The position numbers and the translations under genes were made by a program. The notes under the pieces are model-generated. The model worked only from the letters and a program-made list of their open reading frames with translations, was not told the DNA's origin and searched no databases. 64,000 nucleotides of DNA from Drosophila miranda (lineage: Eukaryota; Arthropoda; Insecta; Diptera; Drosophilidae), in the NCBI RefSeq assembly GCF_003369915.1, contig NC_046674.1, positions 6,138,001-6,202,000 on the forward strand, read 5' to 3'. Each line of letters opens with the position of its first letter. The stretch's first letter is position 1. Below, piece after piece: positions 12,819-24,258 of the stretch.

Positions 12819-13858
12819 CTGCTTCGTCCTGGCATTCTCGCATTTATGTGTAAAATGTAAATAAATACGACAGCCGGGCCAAAGGAAACGCACTTTTGTT
12901 CGGAGAGGGGTTTATGCGGCACCAAAAAAGGTGGAAACTGCACTGGGAACAATGCGTAAAAGGCAGTATTTGATTAAAGCCCAATGGAAGGATATACCCC
13001 TCGATGTCTTGATTTTGTCCCCCGCATAAACGTCAGTGGTTTCTGTGCGTCTGGGATTGAGTGTTCCGGGTTCTGGTTACATCGTCAACGCCTCGAGGAA
13101 GGGGTTGGATGCCCGCCCCACTTTTTACCTATTCCAAAACACACAGCACGGCAGGACTAGGCCCCTTGTACCTTTACGTCTTCCTTCAGTGTTCGAGCGT
13201 CAAAAGTTTTGATAGCCTCTGTGAGCAGCCTACTCAAGTGACTGCCCTTCTCCCGCCCCCCAAAGAAAACGCTGGTGGAGCAGCAGCAGAAGCCAGTCGG
13301 CATTTTTCATCTTTAGTTCGGTTGGGGTTGGGAGACTCCCCAACATTTTTAACACAAAACTTTTATGTAAAATGTCTTCTCCCAGATAAAAGTTTAAATT
13401 GTCAATTGAAAATGTTTGTTGGGTAAAAGTTTTTTTGATTAATTTTCACAACGCAGCGATGACAATGACACGGCGCGCCGGGAGGGAGGCACGAGGCACG
13501 GGGCACGAGGCAGAGGCAAACAATTCAGCACATTAACGCTTAGAGATACAAAAGAACAGAGACAGCAACAGCAGCAGCAGCAAAAAGCGATGGAAAGATA
13601 CACAGAGAGAGCTGGGGAGAGAGCTGGGGAGAGACACTTGCGATTTGCATGCGAAATGTCTTTTCAAATAGAATTTAATGACAGCAGAAACCAACAAAAC
13701 AGAAAAGAAGGCAAATAAATTTCGAAATAAAATCAAGATGGAAACTCTTTTTATGGCATTTCTGTATTTGATTTCCTCTCTTATTTCTTTTACTCTTCAG
13801 CCTCATAAATAATGATCAAAACTAATCGATGGCAATCGGTTTAATATTACAGCCAGAT

Positions 13859-13880
13859 TGTGGCTCATTGAACACCTGGC
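13859..13880 (-). repeat. CCAGGTGTTCAA-type motif copy 4 (minus orientation)
   Basis: The plus strand reads TGTGGCTCATTGAACACCTG then GC. The preceding 60 bases resemble those before the copy at 16,141: a TGATCxxxxTAATCGAT-like stretch and a TTAxAGCCA word. This suggests both belong to a longer degraded element. Confidence 0.65.
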
Positions 13881-14639
13881 TTTCGAGCTTTCCTTTCCTT
13901 TCCTTTAATCAAACTCTCTATTTAATTCCTCCTGTGCTTTCATCTGTCTGCTCCTCGTTCTCTCTCGCTCCCTTTCTGCACGTTTTAGCCAGCCTAAAAC
14001 CTTTGTCAAACTCATTGCCACTTGGTGCGGGGGTGGGCTGGGCCGTGGCTTCTCCTTCCCTTTGATTTAGTGTTCGAAAAGCCATTTTGTACAATTTCCA
14101 CACGATTGATTTCGCAAATTTTCCGCCGCAGCATACAGTTGAGTCCGCAGGCCATACAATCCCCCCCACACACCCCACACAACCCCCACACACCCCAGAG
14201 GAAGGAGCAACAGCAGCAGGTTTCTACACTTGTAATGCCTTTTGCCCTGTAGCCACAATTACCCAAAAAGCCGAACTTCCAATTCCAGTCCCCAAAAGTC
14301 TCCCCGAAACCAACCCCCACTTACATGCTACTTATTCGTGGGGGGAGTTGGTTGGTTGTGGGGGTGCCTGCCTAGGACTTATCGACTCGTAGATATCTCC
14401 TCTGGTAATGCAATTAAATCGCTACCCAAACATTCGTTTCGTTCGTTCGTTCGTTCGGTTCGTCCCGGCGTTGGTCGTTCGTCGTTCGTTGGGGTAATTC
14501 ATAAATATTTTATTTGGCCATCACACCCTTTGACCTGCTCCATAATTTTTGGTCAGAGAAGCAGAGGAGGACATCAACATACGGGAAAAAACGGGAAGAG
14601 GCAAACAGTTATAGATACCCTTAAAGATAGAATCCAAAG

Positions 14640-14905
14640 AGCGACGAGTGTAACAGCAACGAGTATGACAGCAACTAATATGAAAGTAACGAGTATGACA
14701 GCAACTAGTATGAAAAAAACGAGAAAATATCAACGATTAAGAAAGAAATGGATGGGATATAAACGAGTATCTCAAATACGAGTGCAGCAGCAACGAGTGC
14801 AGAAGCAACGAGTTCAGCAGCAACGAGTGCAGCAGTAGCGAGTGCAGCAGCAACGAGTGGAATGACAGCAACGACTCATACTCGTTTGAAAGCAACGAGT
14901 ATGAT
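14640..14905 (+). repeat. ACGAGT minisatellite
   Basis: Repeats of a roughly 15-base unit GCAACGAGTRYRRCA run through this stretch. The left half carries ATGACAGCAACGAGT-type units, the middle (14,790-14,860) GTGCAGCAGCAACGA-type units, and a last set is at 14,865-14,905. An inverted ACTCATACTCGT piece lies near the end. It is flanked by GGTATCC- and ATACCC-like words (15,006 and 14,615) that often mark old transposon sequence in Drosophila. Confidence 0.8.
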
Positions 14906-16140
14906 CCGTAAAAAGTTTCATCTCTTGTTTTCTGATAGAAAAATACAAACAGCTGCTGAAGACGGGCCTTCTTCTGCTCCAAACAGCAGTACCCTGTGCA
15001 AAGGGTATCCCAAAAAAAAAAAAAAAGAAAGGGGGAGCCATGATAGCCAGGGCTATCGTTTTGTTACGTTCCCTGGCTTCATTATTACTTAACGCCCAAG
15101 CAAATTGCTTTTCCAGGACCACGACCACGACCACGACCAGAACATGGCCAGGACTTTCTGGAATCGCCTGTTTGTCCATCACATTAGAGCTGCATTGAGT
15201 TTCCGGTTCGATGTTTTCTCTCTCTGTGTGTCTGGGTCCGGGGGTCCGGGGGTCCTTGGGTCCTGGGTACCACAAAAAAGGGTTAAAAAGGTGCGGTTTG
15301 GCCAAGAGTCGTCGCCGTTTCAACCCCCCAAGAGAGTATAGGGAAAATGGAAGAGGACACCAGCTGCATTTGCCTTTGGCTGGCTCTTGTTCTCTTCCTT
15401 GTTTGCTCTTCCTGCCGGCTAGGACTTCCTTCCTTCCGACCATCCTTTCTTGTAGCCCTCGTTTCGCTTTGATGTGCCAGAAATTAATTGCCTACAATTA
15501 GGCGCCCCGGCAAATGTCACTCACTTACACTCACTCGCGAACGAGCACGCGGGGGCACAAAGCACAAAGGGGGGGGAGGCGGCTGTGGGTTGAATTTTTG
15601 ACACTTACCGTTCGGTTGGTGCTTCCTTTTTTTTGCTGGTGGCTTAAAGGCTTCCGAACAAAAGTCTCCTGCAACGAAACAAGAAAACGAAACGATGTTT
15701 GTTAGTCGAGAAAAGTTTCGAGATGCGGCCAAGAGAGTCCTGGAGACCCGAGAAAACACATGCCATTACATGCTTGGACTTTTCCGTGTAGACTTGTGGA
15801 ATGTCTGGCCATGTCACATGGCCAGGACCCATGGGTTCCTGCGCCATCCCCATAACCAGTCTTAGGACCAGCTTTAACAAGGCACAACTTCCCACAAAGT
15901 TTCCATCGAGTGCCTCCTTTTGCCTAATGAAAAGAGTCTGTCATTGACTACGAGGAAATGGCAAACTTTTCCATGGTGGTAAGAGCCTTGTCCAGTTATG
16001 GCCTGTGACAGGCAGTTACTTTGCTTCCTTTTTCCATTTTCTTTTTTTGTGTATACCCTGTACTGAAAGATGGTTTTAGGAGGGTATTTATGGGGCTAAG
16101 GGATCATAATATTGATCGATTTTATAGCCAATGGCTATAG

Positions 16141-16161
16141 TGTGGCTCTTTGAACACCTGG
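16141..16161 (-). repeat. CCAGGTGTTCAA-type motif copy 5 (minus orientation)
   Basis: The plus strand reads TGTGGCTCTTTGAACACCTG then G. Read on the minus strand it is CCAGGTGTTCAAAGAGCCAC followed by ACTATAG. A TATACCCTGTACTG word lies about 100 bases upstream, again suggesting a degraded mobile element. Confidence 0.65.
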
Positions 16162-16488
16162 CTTTCATCTAAAAATCAAAATCTATCGCAGAAAGGCGCA
16201 CCGAAGGCGTTCTTGAAGAGCCACAAGAACTTCCCCCTCTGTTCCCCTTGCCCATCCTATGCCATTCCTAAATGGCAATCACATCGTATCTATATGGATC
16301 TTTTACACAAAAGCCCTCAAATTGAAATAACCATTTCGCACAGACAGAAAAAGTTGTTTCGTGCCAAACAGAAATTACATTTACTTTGCTACTGAATTAT
16401 TTGTGTGGCCAAGAGTCGTCCCCCGCCACGGCCACCGCCCTCCCCACCAAAAGACATTCCTAATGGCGCATGGCGGGCACTGACCAAC

Positions 16489-16546
16489 AGAGACGGAGAG
16501 AGAGAGAGAGGGAGAGGGGGAGAGGGGGAGAGAGAGAGAGGGAGAT
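16489..16546 (+). repeat. GA-rich microsatellite
   Basis: An almost pure purine array of GAGA and GGGGA units. GA arrays are potential sites for GAGA factor or CLAMP, but nothing in the local sequence proves function. Confidence 0.9.
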
Positions 16547-16799
16547 TTATTATCAACTGTCATTGAGGCAAGGCGGCCTACACACACACTCACACGCACT
16601 CGTATCTGTATCTGTATCTGTATCTGCTCTCTTGGCATCTCAACAATCATCATCTATCTCTCTCTCTCTGTCTCTCTGTCTCTCCGTCTCTGCAGAAAAA
16701 CATTTGTTATAATCAAAAGTTCTTGACTTGTGCTTTGATTTCTCTCGCAACTTTTGCGGAATAGTTTCTCCTGATTTTTGCCATTTGTTTGGCTTAAGG

Positions 16800-19630
16800 T
16801 TGACAGTTCAATAAGTTCTTGAGAATTGGAGCTTTAATTTCCATAAATAAGCCACCTGAAGGAGGCGGCTACTAATTACGCATACGCAGCGGTGTCTTAC
16901 GAGAAAAGTCTCCGCTTGCCTTAACCCAATGCCATTTCCATTTCCATTTCCAATTCCAATAACTTTTGCTGCATTTCCCACACACACAGTTGTCATTTTT
17001 GGGCAAAGAATCCTTTGAACTGCCAGGCCATATATCGTTTTAATATAATTTCTGTGGTAAAATTAACTTTATGAACTGTTGAATGAGAACGAGAACGAGA
17101 CGTGAAACAGGAGGAGCCACGGCAGCAGCGGCAATAAGGAAGCTCCTTGCCTCGGAGCTAGCGTGCCGTCTCTCACAACCTGCCACTTAAAACAAATAAC
17201 AAAGTTTTGCTTAACTTTGCGGCAAGTCGTCCTTACCCGCCCCCCCCCCCATTCCCCCCGCCGGCAGGCAGCAGCTCTTGGGGGAAATTATGGCCAGACA
17301 CAAAGCGAAAATCGTCGTCAACGACATCGTCCTCGTTCTCGTCGACGTCGTCGTCGGTGGTGGTGGTGGTTCGGGCTTTTGTCTTGGCAGGGAAAATCAT
17401 CGACAAGGACTCCTGTCTCCTGTCTGGAAAAGCTTCTCTCTTCCACTGATGGCAAAATTACATATGAAAGTGGATTTCATTAAAAAGAAGTTGACTGCAG
17501 AGCGAAAAATGGCAAGTAAAATGGCATTTTAGCCCGTAAGGAAAGGATGAGGCCTGCCAGCAGCCTGCTGGAAGCAGCCGCCAGCTTAAGACGGTTCCGG
17601 TTAAAGTAGCTTTCACAATTTTGACAGCCAGCAGCAGGAAGATGAAGGCTATAATCCTCTCAGATATTTCTTGAATTTCTTTACAGAAACTCCAGAAATA
17701 CTCTTCAAAATTTAAGCATTTTGCTATCTCCCTCAGCCATTTCTTAAGCCATAAAACAGCTCAATTTGCATCCCAAGGAGTTTTCCATTATTTTGGGGAG
17801 ATGCCGCCCCACCCGGCCCCGCCCTACGCTGTCACAGGTGGTGTTGCCATGGCGACAGGGCAATAAGTTAATGCAAAATAGTTGGACCGTCTGTCAGGGA
17901 CTACAATAGGAAAAGCACAGGAATTTCAATCAAACAAAAAACTCGTTTTCCAGACCTCGCTAATTGGCTCTCGGCTGATCCATCCACAGACAGACAGACA
18001 TCATCAAATATCATCATCCGAAAAGGTGTAAAAAGCAATCCTAATGAGACAAAAGACAACATGCTATCCCCTAACCCGTCCCACGCCGAACAATTGGCTG
18101 CAATTTCCACGTTTATGGCAATTTTGCTAAGCAATATCGTGGTGTTATGTGCGGAAAAGCTTTCAACCTCTTTAGTGGACGGTGGTCGGTGGTCGGGAGC
18201 AGGCTGGTTTGGGGGGGCATAAAAACGGCGCCAACTTCAAGCCAACTTCATGAATTTTGAATGAACGCAGAAGGCACAAACTAATGCCAGTCTTTGGCAC
18301 CACTCCCACACGGCAATGGCCAGAAGGGGGCGGAGGAAACCACGAAAGAGGACTCCATTTGGGGCTATTCGAAGTTGCAGATACCCTTGCAGATGCCCAA
18401 AAGATACTCTGGAGACAAAGAGCTCTCTCTCTCTCTCTCTCTCTCTCTTCCAGCGCATCAGCTCCGCCCTTCGTTTTCCTAGGGTATCACGGATGTAGAG
18501 CGTATCCGAGTGCGGAACGAAGCATTTTCCTGCTGACACAAGACATGGAGGAGCCATCGTTGTCGTTGGGGTCGTTTGCCGACTTCCGGACGACTACTTA
18601 GAGACGCCTAAACAGCTTCATTACTTTTAAGGGGCTGACGGGCGGACGGGATGTCTGGGATGTCTGCTTTTCTCTGGCCAGGGCGCAAATTTGTTTGTGT
18701 AAATTAAATGAAATGACTGTAAAAATGCCAAATAAGCTAATTTGCGGTTAGTTTTTTTTGTTGTTTTGTTTTTGTTCAAGGCCTTCACTGGGGCTTGCGG
18801 CTTTTTTCTTTTTTTTTGAGTTATTAGTTCATTAAGTGGAAAGGTCCTGGCAAGCGTTATCAATCAAAGGGAAAATAACAAAATGGCTCTCTGTCATTTG
18901 CTCACTTGTGTGGAGGTCGTCCCATCATGAAATGTTTATAAGCCTCAAACAGAGAAGAAGGGACCTCCAATTTGAATGGGAGTCCGTTTCCGTTCCCATT
19001 CCCATTCCCATTTCCGTTCCCATTCCCGTTCAAGCTGTTGTTGTGGTCACCATCGCCATCCAAGCGCCACCGTCTGCTTGGCTGGTTGGTCATTTTTCCG
19101 GACTCGAGCTCCACTCTCTGCGGTTGCATAGTAAATGCAGACAAGTCTTCTTCTTTCTACCATTTTCCCCACTCTCCACTCTCCATTCTCTGGTCGCTCT
19201 GGTTATTTTTCCTGGCCTGGCCATGAATTTTGCATTAGAGTTTAGTTAAAGTGCAGCTGGTGCGAATCCCATCGGGGGTGGGGGCCAGCCAGGGGCAGGG
19301 TATGAGATACGGTTAGCGGTAGCGCTAGAGCAAGTATTTTTTTTTGTATCCTATTCTATACGGCATTGATATGGAAAGAATGCAAAGCCATGGCCACTGC
19401 CACTGCCACTGCCACTGCCACTGCCAGGGCCATTAACTATGTAAAAGTCGGTATACACACAATTTAAAGAGTTACAAAATGCTATATTGAGGGTTGCACT
19501 TGAAGAGGGACCTATTTTGTTGTTTAGTGGGGGAATAAGCCCCAAGATAACTGCATGTCTTAGATGCGGTGTAAAATGGGTTTCTGTAGTACCGATAAAT
19601 GTCAAAGATTACATATTAGAGGGAACAATA
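16800..19630. other. non-coding stretch, no gene recognised
   Basis: Several frames exist but none shows a domain. Contents include a short C run at about 17,241-17,250, a CGTCGT-rich purine/pyrimidine block at 17,310-17,370, a TC array at 18,422-18,448 and ATTCCC/CCATTC repeats at about 18,996-19,030. A CCACTG hexamer array is at 19,393-19,424. Confidence 0.55.
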
Positions 19631-19639
19631 GTCGTCGTG

Positions 19640-20115
19640 GCCACCATCGGCCGCGTGGCCCCGCCGAGAGAGAGAGAGTCATCTTCGTTGTTGTTGTTGC
19701 GTTGGTTACTTCCATGTCTGCTTAAGCTTCTTACAAATAAGCTCTGCCTGAGGACGAGAGAGCAAAGGCTTGAAGCAAGATGAATTTGGTAATATAATGA
19801 CGTCGGTTATACAAGGTTTTCCCGCAAACTCCCGCTCAGCACAACTGAGAGCGCTTTGAGGGAGAGAGAAGAACGAAGCGAAATAAGACCCGAAAGAGAG
19901 CGAGCTACGGGAGCGGACCATCCCACTCTCTCTCTCGGCGCTCGGAGAGACAAGCGCTAGAAAGAGATGACAAACGTTTTACGCTCTGCACGTCTCTGAC
20001 GCTCTGCGTCACCTTATGACCAAATTCATCTTGGAATGAATTGCGAGAGCAAAAAGAACATCAGATCGAGCAGATAAGACAATTTCGACGCCACTGCACT
20101 CAAGGCTAAATCAAT
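19640..20115. repeat. interspersed repeat, copy A, containing a 258-bp inverted-repeat element
   Basis: The right part (about 20,035-20,105: TGCGAGAGCAAAAAG, ATCGAGCAGATAAG, GCACTGC-like words) closely resembles 25,215-25,305. The left part has GAGAGAGAG then TTGTTGTTGTTG as near 25,160-25,190. I infer two copies of one dispersed element. The internal part of this copy is bounded by perfect 15-base inverted repeats (see the next entry). Both copies are GAGA-rich. Confidence 0.6.
19776..20033. mobile_element. MITE-like element with 15-bp terminal inverted repeats
   Basis: CAAGATGAATTTGGT (19,776-19,790) is matched exactly in reverse complement by ACCAAATTCATCTTG (20,019-20,033). The inverted similarity continues inward imperfectly for about a dozen bases (ATAATGACG against the complement of CGTCACCTTAT). 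The 258-bp interior is GAGA-rich with no ORF. No clear target-site duplication is visible, so it may be a foldback-type repeat or the inner part of a larger element and not a free-standing insertion. Confidence 0.6.
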
Positions 20116-21990
20116 GGTTGACAAAAGTCTACAACCCCCATACAATTGGGTTCCAGTTGTAAATTATTTATATTAAAAAATAGAAATTCCCAATCCTCTT
20201 TTATCTGTTTTCAACCGCCACACCGATTCCTTCTCATGGTAATTACCATAATCATTGGATTATCCCATAATAGCAAAGACTCCGCGGTCGGAAGCATCAA
20301 CTGCTGTGACAGCTGCCTTGATGATCCCCAATAACCATCCACCCGCCCCATTAATCTTTATATGAAACTAGTCCTCCAGTCATCTAAGCCTCCAAATTAA
20401 CTGGCAGTTGCTTTGCAAGTGGCGGCTCATCATTTAGTTTGAGAGAAAACTTCTATTTCCATGAATCGATAGGCAGTCAAGGGCTCCAGCACTTGGGTCC
20501 AGCTGCAGCTGAGCGACAACTGAAGGAGCAGCTGCGACAGTGCGAGGACAGAGTCCTGTCCATGGCCTGGCGTGGCGTGGCGCTCCTTCAAATGAATTAT
20601 AGTCAAAAAGGAAACGGCAACGGCAACGGCAACGGCAACAAGAACAAGAACAAACTTTTGCATTATTTTATGAAAATGTTGTTAAAACAAATTTGTTTGC
20701 CTGGTGTTTGGATATTTTTGTGCTCAACTGTAAGCAGGGAGCCAGTCCTGCCTCCTGCGTCGTGGGTCTGTGCTGTTCTGTGCTGAAAAGTTGTTCAGTT
20801 TCTGTCACCGGTGGCACACCTGAGAGCCAACAAGGAGACAAGGATGGGTCTGGGTCTGGGTCGTCGAGTCATCCCTCTGCTCCGCCCTGCTCTGCCCTGC
20901 TCTGCCCTGCTCTGCCCTGCTCTGCTCTGCCTGGCTCGTCCTGTAAGTATGGTATTATAACTTTTTTTTCCCGCCATAATTTATGCGCACTTTATGCAAA
21001 TTTTTTCTATAAACCAACCAGGAAAAGAGCCATGCGTGTGCTCTGCTGTGCTCTCCTCTGTGTGTGGGTTTGGTTCTTGTTTTTGTTTTTCAAATGTAAA
21101 CTGTAAGCGGGCTTTGGTTTTTTTTTTTTTTTCGTTTTTAAAAGCAGATATTCAACATGTTTGGAGGGATTGAAGAGCATCTACGGCGCTACGTAAACGC
21201 CAGTAATTATACATTTTTGTGGAAAAGTTTCTGTCCGCTTGCCAGGTCTCTCATCCATTGGCATTACCAATCCAGAATCCAGGGGCCAGGCGGCAAGCAG
21301 GCGCTTATTTTTAATGAAAAAAGTTCACCCAACTGGGGGCTGATGCTTGGGCAAGTTCTAATTGATTTTTAGATTGATATGCAATGCAGAGCACAGAGCA
21401 CAGAGCACAGAGTACAGAGCCGTCTGCCAGCCTGCCTGTCTTTCTGGGGATTGACAGAAAGTTTTTGCACGGCCCTGGGCTCTGGGGCTCTGGGGCTCTG
21501 CATAGGCATATGAAATTTCAATTAAAATCACAAAATATGCAACTAATTTGCAATTTTATTTTATATTCAGCTTTGACAACGTTTTTTTCCCCCCACCACC
21601 ACCTCTAGTATTTTATCAATTTGCTTGTCGCTTTCATTTGATGTGCATTTTTTTCGGTTAATTTACTTAATAAATGTTTGGCATTTGAATGGGATTTTGT
21701 GCACTTTGGAGTTGGGCGCTCGTTTGTTGGTTTAGATGGAAGCTTGTTCAATATTCGTTAGTTTAAGTGATTAAATATTGAAAAATTTTGGTTTGGCTAA
21801 AGGAATTAACATGGGATGTTGATCGAATTAGTTGCCAATTAGATGAGATATTGAATAAACGGTTATACGGTTAGATGTACATATTTATACTCCAATTACG
21901 GGATAAATTTAATAGAAAAAATATGCTTCCCATAGCGCATCGAAATGTGATTTAGATTTGAAATTGCAGAGGGAATATTTGAGAGCTGTT
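20115..21990. other. non-coding stretch, no gene recognised
   Basis: No supported gene. The stretch contains CAACGG hexamers (20,609-20,640), CTCTGCCCTG decamers (20,887-20,930), CAGAGCA repeats (21,390-21,420) and an AT-rich run from 21,600. Confidence 0.55.
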
Positions 21991-21994
21991 TGAT

Positions 21995-22450
21995 AAATAA
22001 AAGAAATTTCTTCGATAAATTATAATATATATTTCGATTATTTATTGACAACTACTATTTAAGTTGTCAATAAATAATCGAAATTTGTGCGATACATAAT
22101 CAATATTCGCTTGAGAAATAATCGATATTTGTTCGATTAATTATTGGCATTTTTTCTAAGCTGAATAGACAGATTATCGATAAATAATCGGTACTTGTTC
22201 GATAAATAATCAATATCTTTTCGATAACTAATCAATTTATGTTCAATAAATAGTCGATAATTATTATAGACATTTTCTTTAAGCTGAATCGACAGTTTTT
22301 CGATAAATAATCGATAAATGTTCGATAAATAATCATTATATGTTCACTAAATAGGCGATAATTGTTATAGACATTTTCTTTAAGCTGAATATAGAGTTTT
22401 TCGATAAATAAGTTATTTTTCAATCGATACTTGTTCGATAAGTAAATACA
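21995..22450. repeat. CGATA-rich degenerate tandem repeat
   Basis: Words of the type TTCGATAAATAATCGATA recur throughout, with about a dozen or more CGATA/TATCG cores. A larger unit is visible: CATTTTCTTTAAGCTGAAT occurs at 22,271 and 22,372 (period 101), with a variant at 22,148. Known biology: clustered CGATA is the recognition pattern of the insulator protein BEAF-32, and TATCGATA is the DREF site. Whether either protein binds here is inference. The repeat could equally be a simple AT-rich satellite. Confidence 0.7.
22031..22084. repeat. perfect 23-bp inverted repeat with 8-base loop
   Basis: The arm at 22,031-22,053 begins ATTTCGATTATTTATTGAC, and 22,062-22,084 is its exact reverse complement. 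The loop is ACTATTTA. The arms are made of the same CGATTATTTAT words as the surrounding repeat, so the hairpin may be a local inversion of one repeat unit. Confidence 0.85.
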
Positions 22451-22885
22451 AATTTCTGTGTGATAAATAATTTAAAATAATAATAAATAATAGTTAATAT
22501 CTGTTCGTTAGATAAACAGTTACAACGAGAATGCCTTTTGTTGGTTCCACAATTATTCCTATAGGTAATGCAGGAGTATTGAGTACTCAAATAATTCGAG
22601 CAAATCTTTAATTACAAAGTTTTTGTGCAGCTTTTTGTGTCCTTCCATTTGCACCAAGAACCAGGCCAAGCAAACACTTACTTCGCCCCACATCATGCGG
22701 ATGGGATTCGAGTGGGATGGCCCCATTTCAATTCATTGTCTGAGCTTGTCCAAATCTGAATCCAAATCCAAATCCTCACACCTGTTTGAGACCATTCAGT
22801 GCTACGCTCTTAATTGAATTCGTGTAATTCGTCCGGCAATTCGCTTTTGCCCGCTTTTCCTCATGGTCCTTGGTGCTTGTCCTTT

Positions 22886-22934
22886 GTCGCTCTCTGTCGC
22901 TCTCTGTCGCTCTCTGTCGCTCTCTGGCACTCTC
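22886..22934 (+). repeat. TCGCTCTCTG decamer tandem repeat
   Basis: Four to five copies of a 10-base unit TCGCTCTCTG in tandem, the last one changed to GCACTCTCTGG. Pyrimidine-rich; no coding meaning seen. Confidence 0.85.
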
Positions 22935-23281
22935 TGGCTTAATGAGGACTGACAGGCGACAAGCGTAATTAAATTTTATTTTACTCTTACATGCAAATTC
23001 TAAGCGTCACGTCCTCGAAACCGAAACAGAAACAGAAACAAAAGTACGGGGCGCTCAGTCTTTTTTGTCCCTGGGTCTTGATTTAATTTTCCGAGGGGTT
23101 ATCTGTCTTCCTCCCCTTTGTTTTTTTTTTTGTATGGGGGGGGGGGGGTGTAATTTATGGCCAGGCAACGGGCGGTCATTCAGGTGTAGCCCACAATTGA
23201 CCAACTTAAATTTTCACCACCAAAATTACTCCGAAAAATTCAAGCTTCGTGTGGCACTACGAAAAGCCCCATTGATTTGTA

Positions 23282-23283
<2 letters not shown>

Positions 23284-23321
<38 letters not shown>
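23284..23321 (+). repeat. 38-base uninterrupted C homopolymer
   Basis: A run of 38 Cs is followed directly by two abutting copies of CACTAGTG (23,321-23,336). Shorter C runs occur elsewhere (20 at 31,034-31,053). A run this long is prone to assembly or sequencing length error, so the exact length may not be reliable. Confidence 0.9.
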
Positions 23322-24180
23322 ACTAGTGCACTAGTGATACGAGTACATCAAGTATACGCCAGTTGTGACACGAGAGTGTCTCTGGGTCTGGCTCTGGCTC
23401 TGCCGCTGCCGCTGACAATGACATATCAGAGTCGTTTACACATTTTATATAATATATACATATGTGTGTGTTCCTTCCCCCAGTTATTGACTAAAGCAAT
23501 TTGTATGCAAAATAGCTGTAAACTATTTTATATTCGTCTTTCTTTTTGCTCTGGCGAAAAATAAGTCAAGTGCATTGACAAGTGACTTGTTGGAAGGCAG
23601 CTTCTTCAATGATATGGTAAGGGGGAGGAGGGAGGAGCAGACTCGACTCTCGTCTCAATTGACATAGAAATCCATTTGCATTTCTCTTTTTAGTAGAACA
23701 TACTTGATAGTTGGATTCCTAGATTATAGAGTGTCTGACAGAGAGAGAGGGAGAGCGAGGGAAAGACAGAGAGAGTGCTGAGTGTTTTGCTGAACAAGTC
23801 GGCAAATTCTTTTAATTAGCCCATTGCCTTTTATAGGCCAAAGCGAATGCATTTGCTTAGACATTCGAGTGGGGCCAGTGGGCAGGGGGGGCTGTGCTGT
23901 TTGTAAAGAAAATACAATTTATTTGAGTTGGTTTAATTAGTTAACTAAACTCAGGCTCCCAGACTCCTCCCAGACTCCCAGGTTCCCAGTTTTGCTGCCG
24001 CTTTTGATGGTTGAAAACTATTTGAAAGGTTGCCTCCTCCTCCAACGCTCTCGACTCAAAGTTTATAAATTTCCAAGCATCTAAAAATGTGGTGCCAAGT
24101 TTTAAATGAGAATTTCTTATAAAAAAAAGATCACGTTTGACTAGAATTAAGCCATAAACGATTTTCAATAGCCAAATGAT

Positions 24181-24258
24181 AGGGTATAGGGTATTCCAGT
24201 CCACTCTTTGGCTAATTATAGGGTATGGGGTATTCCAGTACACTCCTTGGCTAATTAC
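24181..24258 (+). repeat. 39-bp direct duplication
   Basis: AGGGTATAGGGTATTCCAGT at 24,181 recurs as AGGGTATGGGGTATTCCAGT at 24,220. The rest of the unit (CACTCYTTGGCTAATTA) is also conserved. The GGGTAT words resemble remnants of Drosophila interspersed repeats. Confidence 0.85.

Larger units (their letters stand above)
10650..16800. other. non-coding stretch rich in minisatellites, no gene recognised
   Basis: The frames here translate to low-complexity peptides and have no recognised domains. The DNA is a chain of short repeats: GGCAGC at about 12,470-12,500, CTGTGT/CTCTGG-type at 12,560-12,650, GGGGCAC at 12,786-12,818, GTTCGTTC at 14,435-14,490, CACGAC at 15,117-15,139, and GA arrays at 16,489-16,546. 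Motif-family copies sit at 13,859 and 16,141. Confidence 0.6.

Noticed and set aside
23065..23334. Proline-rich frames through the poly-C run
   Set aside because: They are produced by the homopolymer and have no conserved start or flanking coding sequence.
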